The notes under the pieces are model-generated. The model was not told the DNA's origin. It was given only the letters and a program-made list of their open reading frames with translations, and made no database searches. The position numbers and the translations under genes are program-made. Shown here piece by piece: positions 8,623 to 18,596 of a DNA stretch of 64,000 bases. Positions within the stretch are counted from its first letter, which is position 1. Each line of letters opens with the position of its first letter. Source of the stretch: Aneurinibacillus sp. Ricciae_BoGa-3 (GTDB lineage: Bacteria > Bacillota > Bacilli > Aneurinibacillales > Aneurinibacillaceae); assembly GCF_028421645.1 (NCBI RefSeq), contig NZ_CP116888.1:1-64000 (forward strand), in the 5' to 3' direction.

Positions 8623-10899
8623 TTGGCAAATAAAAATAAAAAAGTAAATCGAACAAAAAACATATTAAAGGTACTGGTGGGTACATCCATTTTGGCTTCT
8701 TCCCTTCTAACAGGACAAGCCTTTGCATCAACCCCATCAAATACAAACAGTCTGATTGAAAAAAATCACTTTGGCGGAGATGCTACAGTTCAAGTCAGTA
8801 ATCCAGTCGCTCCTAACGTATTAAATGGCGTTGGCTATGTTGAAAAACGGACTCGTGCAAGCCTATGTACTGGATGGTAAATCAGTCGTTGCGCTCCCAA
8901 AAACAGATGTGACATTTGATGCGACTACGAATCAAGTCACCATCTTCCACGATGCACTGAAACATTACACCCAACAGTCCATTGTGCTCACTGCAGGGGA
9001 AACCGATTTAGAAAAAACCGTGAATGGGCTTGCAGGAAAACTTAAATTGGCTCTACCTGTGATGGATGTCGTCACCGCTGTGGATGATAATGCGAAAACC
9101 GTCACTCTTTTAAATGGAGGCGTCATCTCCTATGCCTCTGCTTTTGACAAAGAAGTCAAAGGACTGCAGTGGAAAGGTCAGCACGAAGATTGGCAACGGG
9201 GTGAAAGTCAAGGGATTTGGAAAAAGCAAAAAGCACTCTGAAACTTTCGAACCTCTTCCAAGTGGGAAATGTAGTTTATACCAAAGTCAGCCCGTTTGAC
9301 AACCAAAACCACATCGTCATGAAAAACCTGATGGTAATTTCCACACTTTTCACAACGGGTTCTGCCATTGGTGAAGCTACCCATGCGACTTCCAGTGTAG
9401 ATAATGCTTCTGTAAAAGTAACCGATGGTGGTAAATTAAACATCAATGCGACAGACGACTATGGCAATCCTGCTACCAACGCCACTGTAACGGTTACAGG
9501 TCAAGGTACTGGAAACGCTAAACTCGCTTCTTCATTTGCCACACCTGATGCCATTACCGTTACCAATGGTACTGCAAGTGTACCACTCGTTGACCATACG
9601 GCTGAAAATGTTGCTCTCACCTTCTCTGTCGTAGATAACACCTATAAAGATGCCGTGGATATCCAAACAGGTTCCGCATCTGAAAACTTTTTACCTGGTT
9701 TAACAGGAAATATTCAAGTGACCAATTCACAAAAATTATAGTTGGAGAAAATGCTGATTTTACAGGCGTTGCCAGCGACATCTACGGTAACGCTGTACAA
9801 GATGGCACACAAATGAATGTATCCACACAAGCTGGAACGGTTTCGAATATAACGACCACAACAAACGGAGCGTTTTCCTTTAACAACCAAATCGGGAGCA
9901 GATTCTCTTTCTGTAGCAGGAGCAGATTCAGGTTACAGCACCAATGATTCCATCATGGTTGAACCTGGACAACTGGCACAAATTGTTGTCACCACGCCTC
10001 CATCCGTTAAAGCAGGTGGTACGGTAACAGTTTCGGGTGTTGGCGAAGATAAGTATGGCAATCCTGTAGCGTATGGGACACAAATTAAGGTTACATCCCA
10101 ACAAGGAACGGTTTCGAATGTCACCCCAACCACAAATGGGAACTTCACCTTCACGTTCCAAGCCCCAACTAAATTAAAGCAAGCTACTGGTGTTACAGAA
10201 AGTATCCCTATCACTCTGACATCCGCTACTGGAGATGTAACACAGACAACTCAAATTAACGTAAACCCTGATGTGGTTCAAAATGTAACCATAAACCCTG
10301 CAACCAATGCCAAGACAGGTACAGCGATTCAAATTACAGGAACGGTGAATGACAAATATGGAAACGCTGTTGCCGATGGTACATCTGTTACCATACTAAA
10401 CGGAGGTACTTCCATCGCCACTACTGCCACTACAAAAGGAGCGTTCTCCACATCCTATACGCCTACAACAAGCGGAACCTTGGCGTTAAGTGCATCTGCG
10501 GGTGGCGTGGCTTCGCCTAGCGTAAGCGACCCTGTTGCTTCAAATGTGACTGGTTTACAGTTTTTCATTCACCAAAGCCCTTGGGTAATGTTCGGTAATT
10601 CATGGAAAGGAGACTCCTTTCTCCCTCAAATTACCCCTGTAGGTGATTTAAAGTTCCAATATGCTGAATCAGCTTATTCTTTCTCGTTCATGACTGGTAG
10701 AGCTTATCTTGATATTAGTGATTTTTATGGACACACTTATGAGATGATGGTTCCAAATTCATTCTCTGGACAATTTTTTACGGTTTCTAAGGCTACACTA
10801 CAAAAAGCAGGATTAAAGAATATTTATTCCTTTACGTCTTGGAGAGCAAATAGCGGAATCACAGGATTTGTTGTTAACTACGTTACGATACAACTATAA
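8623..10899 (+). pseudogene. exported Ig-repeat surface protein, paralog B (degraded)
   Basis: Starts like A and C (TTG after AGGAGG, signal peptide ending AFAS, NSLIEKNHFGGDA). At least four lesions break it: an out-of-frame deletion of about 130 bp near 8826 that removes the SVTPAIGA segment, a one-base indel near 9218, loss of one A in the run at about 9732, and an 11-bp deletion near 9885. From 9955 to 10899 a clean frame encodes two Ig-type units and the C-terminal domain, which is unlike those of A and C. The pieces between lesions are still highly similar to A and C. An intact 3' part may act as a donor for recombination. Confidence 0.85.
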
Positions 10900-10922
10900 A
10901 ATCAATTTGTAATTTCTGTAAG

Positions 10923-10959
10923 AAAAACTCCCCTGGATTAATCCAGGGGAGTTTTTCTT
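10923..10959 (+). terminator. rho-independent terminator of gene B
   Basis: AAAACTCCCCTGGA / TCCAGGGGAGTTTTT hairpin with T-tail. Confidence 0.85.
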
Positions 10960-11079
10960 TATTTGAACTATAGTCTCTTTTAAAGGGTGTTTTTTTAGTT
11001 AAAGAGATAATGGCGCGGTAGTAATCGTTTGACAACATATGTAGAGGCTACAGCAAAGCAGGGTCAAACACAAATTCTA
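10960..11079. other. intergenic region between surface genes B and C
   Basis: No gene seen. It holds an additional copy of the motif, ACTATAGTC at 10967-10975, about 130 bp upstream of the copy in the gene C promoter. This could be a second operator that allows looping, or a remnant. Confidence 0.4.
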
Positions 11080-11116
11080 TTGTTAAATACTTAGTAAACG
11101 TATAGACTATAGTCAA
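11080..11116 (+). promoter_or_regulatory. promoter with perfect GACTATAGTC palindrome, gene C
   Basis: TTGTTA (11080-11085), 17 bp, TAGACT (11103-11108) running into ATAGTCAA. GACTATAGTC at 11105-11114 is a perfect 10-bp palindrome. A second TATAAT box lies at about 11170, closer to the gene. Confidence 0.6.
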
Positions 11117-11209
11117 TATTAATACCTACAACAAATAGGGTTTGTGGGCATATTTTACCCCCTCAAATCTATAATAAATACAAAAATTTAATTCACAGGA
11201 GGCTTCATT

Positions 11210-13648
11210 TTGACAAATAAAAATAAAAAGCTAAAGCGAACAAAAAACACATTAAAAGTGCTGGTGGGTACGTCTATTATCGCTTCTTCTCTTCTTTCAG
11301 GGCAAGTTTTTGCATCGACGACATCGACCACAAATAGTCTCATTGAAAAAAATCACTTTGGTGGAGATGCGAATGTACAAGCACAACAGATACCACAGAT
11401 TAAAAATGTACTCAATATCGTTGGGAAAAAACAAGTCAAAACGGAAGTACCGCTTCTTCAAAGCGTAAGCCCTGCTATGGGAGAGACAACGGTTAGCCCT
11501 AATCAAAACGTGGTCTTCCAGCTTGACCCAAACGCCAAAGAATATAAAAGAGCTTCTCATTTACTTGCAAAAGGAATGGTTGGCGCATACCTATCGGATG
11601 GAAACACACTGACCCCGCTTGCGAAAAGCCAAGTTCAATTTGACTCCACTACAGGAAAAGTGACGGTTCAACATGCCCTGTTGCATAGATACACGCAATA
11701 CGCCATCGTGTTGGATGTACAACCACATGGTCTGTTTAACGATATTCAACAGAAGCTTAGTAAACAAGGTGAATTAGCTAAATCCTTTGCACAGTTTAAC
11801 AACCAACCCGCTATGGATGTAGTAACTTCAGTAGATAATACATCTGATACCATCACGCTATTGGGGCATGGCAAGGTTTCATTGGCAACTGAAAACAAAG
11901 TCCTTCCCTTTGTTAAAGGAGTCGCAGAAAAAAATAAAGACCACAAATCCATTACTAATTTAAAAGTAGGGGATGTGGTTACAGCCATAAAGAATCCATT
12001 GGATGGTAAAACGCACATCGTTGGGCGAGACATGACCGCTATTTCAACGTTTTTCACAACGGGTTCTGCCATTGGTGAAGCGACTCATGTTTCCGCACAA
12101 GTAGAAAGTGCTTCTGTGCGAGTCACCGATGGTGGGAAACTGGATGTTACGGTTACGGATGACTATGGCAATCCCGCTACCCACGCTACGTTGAATGTCA
12201 CGGGTACGGGTGCAGGAAACGCCAGAGTTGCTTCTGCTTTTGCAACACCTGATGCCATTACGATTACAAATGGAACCGCCATTGTGCCTCTTGTTGACCA
12301 TAGTGCCGAAGCGGTTACACTTTCTTATACATCACAGGACAATACCTATAAAGATGCTGTGGATACCCAAAAAGGTTCGGCTAATGAAATGTTTTTACCT
12401 GGTTTAACAGGAAATATTCAAGTGAACAATCCGCAAAAAATTGTAGTAGGAGAAAATGCTGATTTTACAGGCGTTGCCAGCGATATCTACGGTAATCCTG
12501 TAAAAGATGGCACACAAATGAATGTATCCGCTCAAGCGGGAACGGTGTCGAATGTAAAAACTACGATAAACGGTGATTTCTCCTTTAGCCTTCAAGCTCC
12601 AACCAAATCGGGAGCAGATTCTCTTTCTGTAGCAGGCGCAGATTCAGGTTACAGCACCAATGATTCCATCATGGTTGAACCTGGACAACTGGCGCAAATT
12701 GTTGTCACCACGCTTCCATCCGTTAAAGCAGGTGGCACGATAACTGTTTCAGGTGTTGGCGAAGATAAGTATGGCAATATCGTAGCGGATGGGACACAAA
12801 TTAAGGTCACATCCCAACGAGGAACGGTTTCGAATGTCACCCCAACCGCAAATGGAAACTTCACCTTCACGTTCCAAGTTCCTACTAAATTAAATCAAGC
12901 TACTGGTGTTACAGAAAGCATCCCTGTCACCCTTACATCTGCTTCAGGAGATGTTACACAAACCATTCAAGTAGCGGTTAACCCTGATGTGGCGAAACAA
13001 GTTACGCTAAATCCTGTAACTAATGCAAAGGCAGGAACACCTATTCAAATTACAGGAACGGTGGTTGACCAATATGCCAACAATGTGGCAGACGGTACAC
13101 TTGTTAGCATTAAAAACGGCTCCACTGTCATTTCAAATGCTACTACCACTCAAGGAAAATATTCTGCAAACTATACACCTAGTACAAGTGGAAATTTGAG
13201 TTTAAGTGCATCAGTAGGCAGTATAAATACTCCTTCTCAAAGTATTTCCGTTGTAGCTTCTACACCTACAACACTAACCCCTCCACAAAATACCCAATGG
13301 TGGACTTACTGGTGGCCACTCGGAGAAGCTTATAATCCGCTTTATCATGTACACGGTTGGACTTTGCCTAAACCAAGTCCTCTCGGAAATTTGGACTTTG
13401 ATTTGTTTCAAGTAGCAAAGGCAAATGGTCAAACGATGACTGGTCGTGGCTTTATAAAGGTTTTTGACTCTTATAACCACAATTTGTACTACACTATCCC
13501 TGTTCCTGACAAAGAATATCAACATATCAGCATTTCTAAAAATGATTTGAAAAAAGCTGGACTATTTAATATAGACATCATATCTTTTGTCCAAGAGTCT
13601 TGGGAGCAATCCCAAGTTGGGATTGCAAATATCCAAATATCTAACTAA
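11210..13648 (+). CDS. exported Ig-repeat surface protein, paralog C
   Basis: 812 aa, TTG start after AGGAGG. Signal peptide with cleavage expected after VFA (residue 35). The N-terminal Ig-like domain (SVSPAMGETTVSPNQNVVF) and the segment ending NPLDGKTHIVGRDMTAIS match A. Four to five Big-type repeats (DKYGN.VADGT) follow, and a C-terminal domain (about 700-812) with a Trp-rich entry (QWWTYWWPLG). That domain keeps only a skeleton in common with A and B (SPLGNLDF, DSYNH, K.DLKKAGL). No anchor motif seen. Probably exported and displayed or released; ligand unknown. Confidence 0.85.
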   Translation: MTNKNKKLKRTKNTLKVLVGTSIIASSLLSGQVFASTTSTTNSLIEKNHFGGDANVQAQQIPQIKNVLNIVGKKQVKTEVPLLQSVSPAMGETTVSPNQNVVFQLDPNAKEYKRASHLLAKGMVGAYLSDGNTLTPLAKSQVQFDSTTGKVTVQHALLHRYTQYAIVLDVQPHGLFNDIQQKLSKQGELAKSFAQFNNQPAMDVVTSVDNTSDTITLLGHGKVSLATENKVLPFVKGVAEKNKDHKSITNLKVGDVVTAIKNPLDGKTHIVGRDMTAISTFFTTGSAIGEATHVSAQVESASVRVTDGGKLDVTVTDDYGNPATHATLNVTGTGAGNARVASAFATPDAITITNGTAIVPLVDHSAEAVTLSYTSQDNTYKDAVDTQKGSANEMFLPGLTGNIQVNNPQKIVVGENADFTGVASDIYGNPVKDGTQMNVSAQAGTVSNVKTTINGDFSFSLQAPTKSGADSLSVAGADSGYSTNDSIMVEPGQLAQIVVTTLPSVKAGGTITVSGVGEDKYGNIVADGTQIKVTSQRGTVSNVTPTANGNFTFTFQVPTKLNQATGVTESIPVTLTSASGDVTQTIQVAVNPDVAKQVTLNPVTNAKAGTPIQITGTVVDQYANNVADGTLVSIKNGSTVISNATTTQGKYSANYTPSTSGNLSLSASVGSINTPSQSISVVASTPTTLTPPQNTQWWTYWWPLGEAYNPLYHVHGWTLPKPSPLGNLDFDLFQVAKANGQTMTGRGFIKVFDSYNHNLYYTIPVPDKEYQHISISKNDLKKAGLFNIDIISFVQESWEQSQVGIANIQISN

Positions 13649-13705
13649 TCAATTCATCTATTGATATTGCTCATTAGAAAATAGATAGTTTATGATTTTC
13701 TCAAT

Positions 13706-13743
13706 TAAAAAAGCATCTCTTGGTAAGAGAGATGCTTTTTTGC
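13706..13743 (+). terminator. rho-independent terminator of gene C
   Basis: AAAAAAGCATCTCT / AGAGATGCTTTTTT; loop differs but stem matches the terminator of gene A. Confidence 0.85.
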
Positions 13744-13755
13744 ATTTATTTTAGT

Positions 13756-13980
13756 TTAACATGTTTCATATCCTAAACAATACAAATCATTATTCTTTTC
13801 AATCCAAACTGAACAGCAATCCATGTCAATGTTATACTGTTTGGCTATCGCTTCAAGCTTAGAAGCAAATTGTTTTTCATATTCATCCCGACTTAACTCG
13901 CCACTATCTAAACTATCCTGAAGTGGATAAAGTTCTGCTAATTCTTGTTCATGTGATTCATTTACGTATACAGTTTCCAT
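13756..13980 (-). CDS. hypothetical protein, 74 aa
   Basis: Acidic, mostly helical small protein with a CC pair and a final Cys near its C-terminus (MDCCSVW, YETC). GGGGAGGA precedes ATG 13980. It is convergent with surface gene C, whose terminator lies just beyond its stop. Function not recognised. Confidence 0.65.
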   Translation of the reverse strand: METVYVNESHEQELAELYPLQDSLDSGELSRDEYEKQFASKLEAIAKQYNIDMDCCSVWIEKNNDLYCLGYETC

Positions 13981-14018
13981 GAATTATCCTCCCCAACTGT
14001 TTTGCGTTAACGTCTACA

Positions 14019-14324
14019 TTAATTCATTTTGGATTTCCTGAGAGTTTTTATGCTTAAACCCGTAATATCGTGTACAGATTCTAATGAATCTCCTCTTTTT
14101 AATAGTTTTTTGGCTGTTTCAAGTCTCTCCTGTTCCCTACCTTCTTCTCTCCCTTTTTTCTTAGCACCTGCTAACTGTGTTAGGTCTGACCAATACTTCT
14201 CCCGTAATTCTTACTGTCTACGAATCTCTTCATCTGCACTTAGATATGCCAATTTTTCTTCGGCTTTACCGATAAGATTATCCATACCTATAACCTCCCT
14301 TAATTTGGCTTCAAGCTCCTTTTG
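14019..14324 (-). pseudogene. C-terminal relic of Rpn-family nuclease gene
   Basis: The minus-strand frame reads ELEAKLREVIGMDNLIGKAE, then after an in-frame TAA at 14211-14213 ELREKYWSDL...KKKGREEGREQERLE and a last helix LLKRGDSLESVHDITGLS. Tails rich in REEGRE followed by such a short HTH-like helix are typical of Rpn / PD-(D/E)xK 'putative transposase' proteins. The nuclease domain is absent, so this is a truncated relic with a second lesion. An apparently intact relative lies at 54079-54957. Confidence 0.6.
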
Positions 14325-15165
14325 TCAAGTATCGTTGAATCTTTTGGTAGCTGAAACGTATATCGTATTTTGTTTCATTACTTAACTCCATTAGATGTTG
14401 GATTGTATAGTTAACAGTAAACAAGCTAACTTCCGTTTTCTCCAACCTTTCCATTAACCTGTCAAACGAAACAAAAACGTCCTTATAGACTCTAACTTTT
14501 CCCGCAAGGTTTTGCCTGTGTTCAACCTGTTGAAAATGGTGAGCAAAGAACAAATCAATGCTCTCCAATTGCTTAAGAATGAATACTTTAGAGAACCACA
14601 TGACCCACTCTATTTCTTCCCCTGTAAGTAATTGATGGTTTTGAACTTTTACATCCAGTTCCTCCATTTTTTCTTTGTTCTCTTCCCATTCCGTTTCAAA
14701 TGAATAGTCACCATTGACGTATTTATCTAACTTGGATAGAGCGTCTGCTTTCTCCAAACGGAACTTTTTCGCTTGGTTGATAACCGACTGCAGTCTCTTC
14801 CTCTTTCCAAAAAGACCAATATCAAGGTCTGCTACCTCCAAAATAAGTGCATCATAGACCGAAACAATTTCTTGGAAAAGTTTCATTGCCTCCTCATACT
14901 GAAGTTCTTTTTTCAAACGCTGAACATGTTCTTTCAAATAAGGAAGCTATGCAGATAGTGAACTATCGATTGAGAATTTCCCTTGTTTGGTCATGAAGAG
15001 CAAATCCTCATGTGATGGTTGAATGTTCTTCTGATACTGTTCAAGTATCCGATTCCACTGGTTGATTTTTTCTTCGATATCCTTATCTCTCTTTTCTTCG
15101 TACCTTGCCTTGCACTCTTGTTGCTCCAAACTATGGTATCCAAAAGCTTCTCCTATGATATCCAA
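14311..15165 (-). pseudogene. coiled-coil hypothetical gene with in-frame TAG
   Basis: A single frame starts at TTG 15165 (AAGAGGTG about 6 bp upstream) and ends at 14311, interrupted only by TAG at 14947-14949 between SSLSA and LPYLKEHV. The product, about 284 residues, is strongly helical with coiled-coil character (RYEEKRDKDIEEKINQWNR; RLKKELQYEEAMKLFQEIV). No catalytic motif seen. The downstream part has no ribosome site near its first possible start, so a nonsense mutation in one gene is the simplest reading. Confidence 0.55.
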
Positions 15166-15525
15166 TCATATCACCTCTTGTTTTTTCTATACTATATTCT
15201 AATGATATCGTGTCATTTTATTACATAGCGTATCCGTGCCATGAGGTCATGTATAAAACAAGATAAGAAGTTGTGTAATAATTATAACTTCTTCTCCTTT
15301 TGTGCTTCAAACCCTTTTAAAAACTGTCGTCGATAAAAGCCCTTTATTTTGTGTTCCTTTATTCTATGCATCTGTTTAAGGTTCACATTATTCAACCGTG
15401 AAAGAACATAATATATGCATGAAAAGCCTTCCAACGGTTTTGGAGAGGCTTTTTTGTGTTGAACCGTTACGATTTGAAAATATAAAAAAACATACCATAG
15501 CGGAGTGTCTGTTAGGTTTTGAACC
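15166..15525. other. mostly non-coding stretch with two hairpins
   Basis: Contains a terminator-like hairpin at about 15266-15297 (AAGAAGTT / AACTTCTT) and another at 15419-15455 (AAAAGCCTTCC / GGAGAGGCTTTTTT). A 29-codon minus-strand frame (15282-15371, ending FLKGFEAQKEKKL) reads like the tail of a lost gene and has no ribosome site. No other gene seen. Confidence 0.35.
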
Positions 15526-16318
15526 TTATCGTATGCCTAATTTAGAACGGATTTCGATTTCATCGAATGGGAATAACTGATTGTTTCTCCAAGATGCACT
15601 GTTCATTAACCAACAAAGCGTACGAATAACCATGTTTAGATAGAATAGCAAGTCCTGATAAAGTTGATGGTCTGTCTGTCCAGCCAACATTTCATGGTAC
15701 TCGACACGTTCACTGTTTGGCTTCAAATTAACCTGTTGAAGCAAATACCCGACATTTTTGAAGGGTTCCATCCTGTTATTTGACTTTTTATAGATTACTG
15801 CCATATAGATACGAGTTTTATCCTCTCGTTTATCTAGACAATACGTTTTACCTTCCTTCTCATACATCTCTGAGGCATTCAATCGTTCTCGCCCTGCATT
15901 AAGGTAAAAACCGTGGTGCTTTATTTTTTTCAAAACACTCCTTGAGTATCTCCTGAATACGGTCTCGATGGCTGATTTGGAAAGGTGTATTGATTAACTT
16001 TTCGTGTGTCAGAAAATCTAAACCTAACAACAAGGTTTCTAAGACAGAAAGCAAAGCTGAATCCATGATTTTTTCTGTTTTGATTTCATCAAATAGATGA
16101 ATCATTTCTTCGATTACCATATACGTCAAAGTTCGTTCATGATACATATAGGGTGAAAGGAGATGAAGCGTAGAATCTGCATACGGAACGAGTTGAGCTT
16201 CTATATCTAATAGTATTTCTTACCCCTTACTTGGATAGTGTGATAGTCCAAGTAATAGACTCCCATTTTTAAATTTCTCGTCTAAGTACTCTTGTAGGTA
16301 TTCTTTTGCTGTTATCAT
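15526..16318 (-). pseudogene. hypothetical gene with in-frame TAA and frameshift
   Basis: ATG 16318 has AGAGGAGAG upstream and opens MITAKEYLQEYLDEKFKNGS. TAA at 16220-16222 interrupts the frame, which then continues LLDIEAQLVPYADSTLHLLS. Near 15925 a run of seven A (six would restore frame) shifts into the frame that carries KHHGFYLNAGRERLNAS to the end at 15526. The intact protein would be about 263 aa. Function not recognised. Two lesions argue for decay; the homopolymer site could be a sequencing error. Confidence 0.55.
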
Positions 16319-16386
16319 TGCTTGAACTCTCCTCTTGATATTCTCGACATTTTAAAGCTCTTCGATTCTATTATCGGTTTCCTTTT

Positions 16387-17118
16387 TTATGCGTACATGT
16401 GAACCAATTGCTCATGATAAAGAAATAGTTCTCGCAAATTACAATTTTCCTGTACAAACATCGTTAATCCATCCATTGATTCATCCGTAATTTCAATCGG
16501 GTAGTTTTCTTTAATAAACTCTTGAATCATGTTCTTTTCAAATTCATCTTCAAAATAGAAGGTGATTTCTTGTCCTACCAATACGTCTTCGTGAATACAG
16601 CTCGCATTTACAATCCCAACTGAACATGGAACATGCTCTCCATAGACTTCCATGTAGGCTCTTAAATAGTCACCCTCATATTGCTCGTCTGCAATTTGAT
16701 AAATGGATTGCGGTAAAATATCCAGCGGAGTGACCTCCCAATCTATCAACTTAATGATAAACTGGTCTTCTGCTGGAACCGTGAAGGGAACGGTTATCCA
16801 ATGTTCGTTGGTTACATCGGCGTCTCGAACGAGGTCTTTCTCGTAGAGTACTTCCGAAGTCACCACTTGGTCGTCTGTAATACCCAACTTTTCGGTATCA
16901 ATTTTGAATATCAGATAACATCCTCTCTGCTCCGTATTTAGCTCCTCAAGACCTGCGCCACCGTTTGGAATAGCAGTTAAGCAGTCCTCTATCGTCGGGG
17001 CTACCGAAATGCGTGGAGTTGTCGTATCTTCTGCCTGTTTATGTCTGAACGAAGGGATTCTTGGTTCAAAAACCCCTGGATGTCTTAGATTTGTGGAAAC
17101 ATGATAAAATATTGCCAT
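16387..17118 (-). CDS. phage/plasmid 'YHVS...EPRIP' family protein, 243 aa
   Basis: Starts MAIFYHVSTNLRHPGVFEPR, then IPS.R...ED..TPRISVAPTIEDCLTAIP. This N-terminal pattern (YHVS, F.PRIP, E...T.RI..A..I.DCL) recurs in uncharacterised phage and plasmid proteins; a shorter relative is at 38777-39232. I cannot assign an activity; an ADP-ribosyltransferase-like fold is only a guess from the YHVS start. The C-terminal half (about 130-243) is acidic. ATG 17118 follows GAGGAGG at 9 bp; an ATG 18 bp earlier lacks a ribosome site. Confidence 0.75.
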   Translation of the reverse strand: MAIFYHVSTNLRHPGVFEPRIPSFRHKQAEDTTTPRISVAPTIEDCLTAIPNGGAGLEELNTEQRGCYLIFKIDTEKLGITDDQVVTSEVLYEKDLVRDADVTNEHWITVPFTVPAEDQFIIKLIDWEVTPLDILPQSIYQIADEQYEGDYLRAYMEVYGEHVPCSVGIVNASCIHEDVLVGQEITFYFEDEFEKNMIQEFIKENYPIEITDESMDGLTMFVQENCNLRELFLYHEQLVHMYA

Positions 17119-17274
17119 TGTTCTTTTCCTCCTCAATGTATATAAACGATATGCCTGCTTTTTGCATTTTTACTATCATATGCAACTCGCCAACTTATAC
17201 AAAAAAGCCTCATATAGTTAGAAAACAAACGAGTTGGAGTGATGAACCGCATGCCACGAACAAAAGGCAGACAT

Positions 17275-17307
17275 AAAAAAAAGCAACAAGCAAAAATGCT
17301 GTTGCCC
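17275..17307 (-). terminator. terminator on minus strand
   Basis: Minus-strand hairpin GGCAACA / TGTTGC with T-run, downstream of the pseudogene at 17323-17950. Confidence 0.55.
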
Positions 17308-17322
17308 CTAAATTATTCATGT

Positions 17323-17950
17323 TAACCAACTAATTGTTGCTCCATTCGGATAGCTTAGTTAAAGAAATAGAGCCTCTTGGGCCGACAACCGTACAATGTT
17401 CATGCTATCTTCCCACCATACGCCGTCTATACCCAACGCCTCATTACTGAAAGTATGGCGAGAAAATCTATAGCAAGAGATGGACAGGAAGCGTGATACA
17501 TCACTTTCTCGTCCATTCTTTTAGTGGATTGATATTTCTTAACGGCTTTTGTCCGTAAAGCGTACTCATTTTTAAATGCTTCTATGTCTCTGCTATCTTC
17601 ACCACCAGTACCAAGCGGAAAATGCTTATCTTGGTCATTATCAAGCCAATCTGCTTCGCGTATTGTGACCTCTTGAAGATAGCCTTGTTCCAATCCCCAT
17701 TGTTCCATTTGTTGCTTCTGGTCTTTCGTCATACGACGGAAATCTAAAAATCCATGTTTTTCCTTCGTCAAACGATATACTGAACCCGTTAATTGAGCGA
17801 TTTTCTTCCAAGCATCTGGCTCTGTTGTTACAGTGAAATCTAGCGCTTTGTCATTTGCTGAACTCACATTGCCCACATGGTATAACGATTGGAATGTGAT
17901 GATAGGATAATTCTCTATTATCGTTTCTGTGAATGGATTTAACTTCGTGT
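17323..17950 (-). pseudogene. degraded paralog of the 18597-19223 gene
   Basis: Translated pieces align along the whole 208-aa neighbour: YPIITFQSLYHVG, VTTEPDAWKKIAQLTGS, FLDFRRMTK, GLEQGYLQEV, then after a frameshift near 17446 ALGIDGVWWEDSMNIVRLSA, and after a second one-base loss (about 17375) GSISLTKLSEWSN. No start codon remains in frame at the 5' end and an extra stop precedes LVN at the 3' end. A tandem duplicate of the neighbour that has decayed. Confidence 0.75.
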
Positions 17951-18054
17951 TTCCCTTTGTTTACCTTCATTTCTTGAATACTCGTGTTCACTTTTTTATC
18001 GGTCGTTTCGTCCTATATCTTAATACCTATCACTTTAGAGTTCGAAAAAAAGAC

Positions 18055-18095
18055 ACAAAAAAGAAGAGTGATGAACCACCACTCCTCTTCACGAG
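18055..18095 (-). terminator. terminator on minus strand
   Basis: Read on the minus strand, GAAGAGGAGTG ... CACTCTTCTTTTTT, just downstream of the 107-aa gene. Confidence 0.65.
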
Positions 18096-18106
18096 CTTCT
18101 CAGTTG

Positions 18107-18430
18107 TTACATAGCTCCCAAGTAAGCTTGTAATGTTACTTTATCTCGTTTTTTTACACCTGTTAATTCAATTTGCAAATAGTGTTCGAGAATTTTTTTG
18201 ATGATTTTATTGTTCCGTGTATCCCAAATCGGAACATGTCCTCTTACATTCAATTCATCGATGTCTCTTACTTCTTTGTTGAGAAATTTGCGAACAGATG
18301 GGATAACATATCCTGTAACATATTCACGCTTGAAGTTCCCGTTTTTCTCCTTTTCATATAGGTCGAGTATAAACTTGTCCATCATCCTTTCCTCTATAAC
18401 CGCCGTTTTATGTCCTTCACTTATCACCAT
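18107..18430 (-). CDS. hypothetical protein, 107 aa
   Basis: Charged and mainly helical, with no Cys motif or signal (MVISEGHKTAVIEERMMDKF ... VTLQAYLGAM). ATG 18430 is chosen since AAAGGGTGA lies just upstream; the same frame extends 18 bp further without a better site. Monocistronic with its own terminator. Function not recognised. Confidence 0.65.
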   Translation of the reverse strand: MVISEGHKTAVIEERMMDKFILDLYEKEKNGNFKREYVTGYVIPSVRKFLNKEVRDIDELNVRGHVPIWDTRNNKIIKKILEHYLQIELTGVKKRDKVTLQAYLGAM

Positions 18431-18542
18431 TTGTTTCACCCTTTTCACCAGATTTTTAAGTTGAGCAACATCCGCTTAGTCCCTGCATATATAATAGATA
18501 TGCCTTTTTTTAAAACTCCTATATAATATGCAGTTCAGGACA

Positions 18543-18574
18543 CAAAAAAAAGAGCTTTCCATTTTAGGAAAGCC
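18543..18574 (-). terminator. terminator on minus strand
   Basis: Minus-strand GGGCTTTCC / GGAAAGCTC followed by eight T, downstream of the 208-aa gene. Confidence 0.75.
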
Positions 18575-18596
18575 CATTGTCCTTATTTTCAGTTGT

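Noticed and set aside
11746..12301. Minus-strand frames inside surface gene C
   Set aside because: Antisense shadows created by the biased codon use of Thr/Val/Gly-rich repeats.
14029..14385. Plus-strand 118-codon frame
   Set aside because: Ser/Leu-rich antisense shadow; the opposite strand encodes a clear Rpn-type tail.
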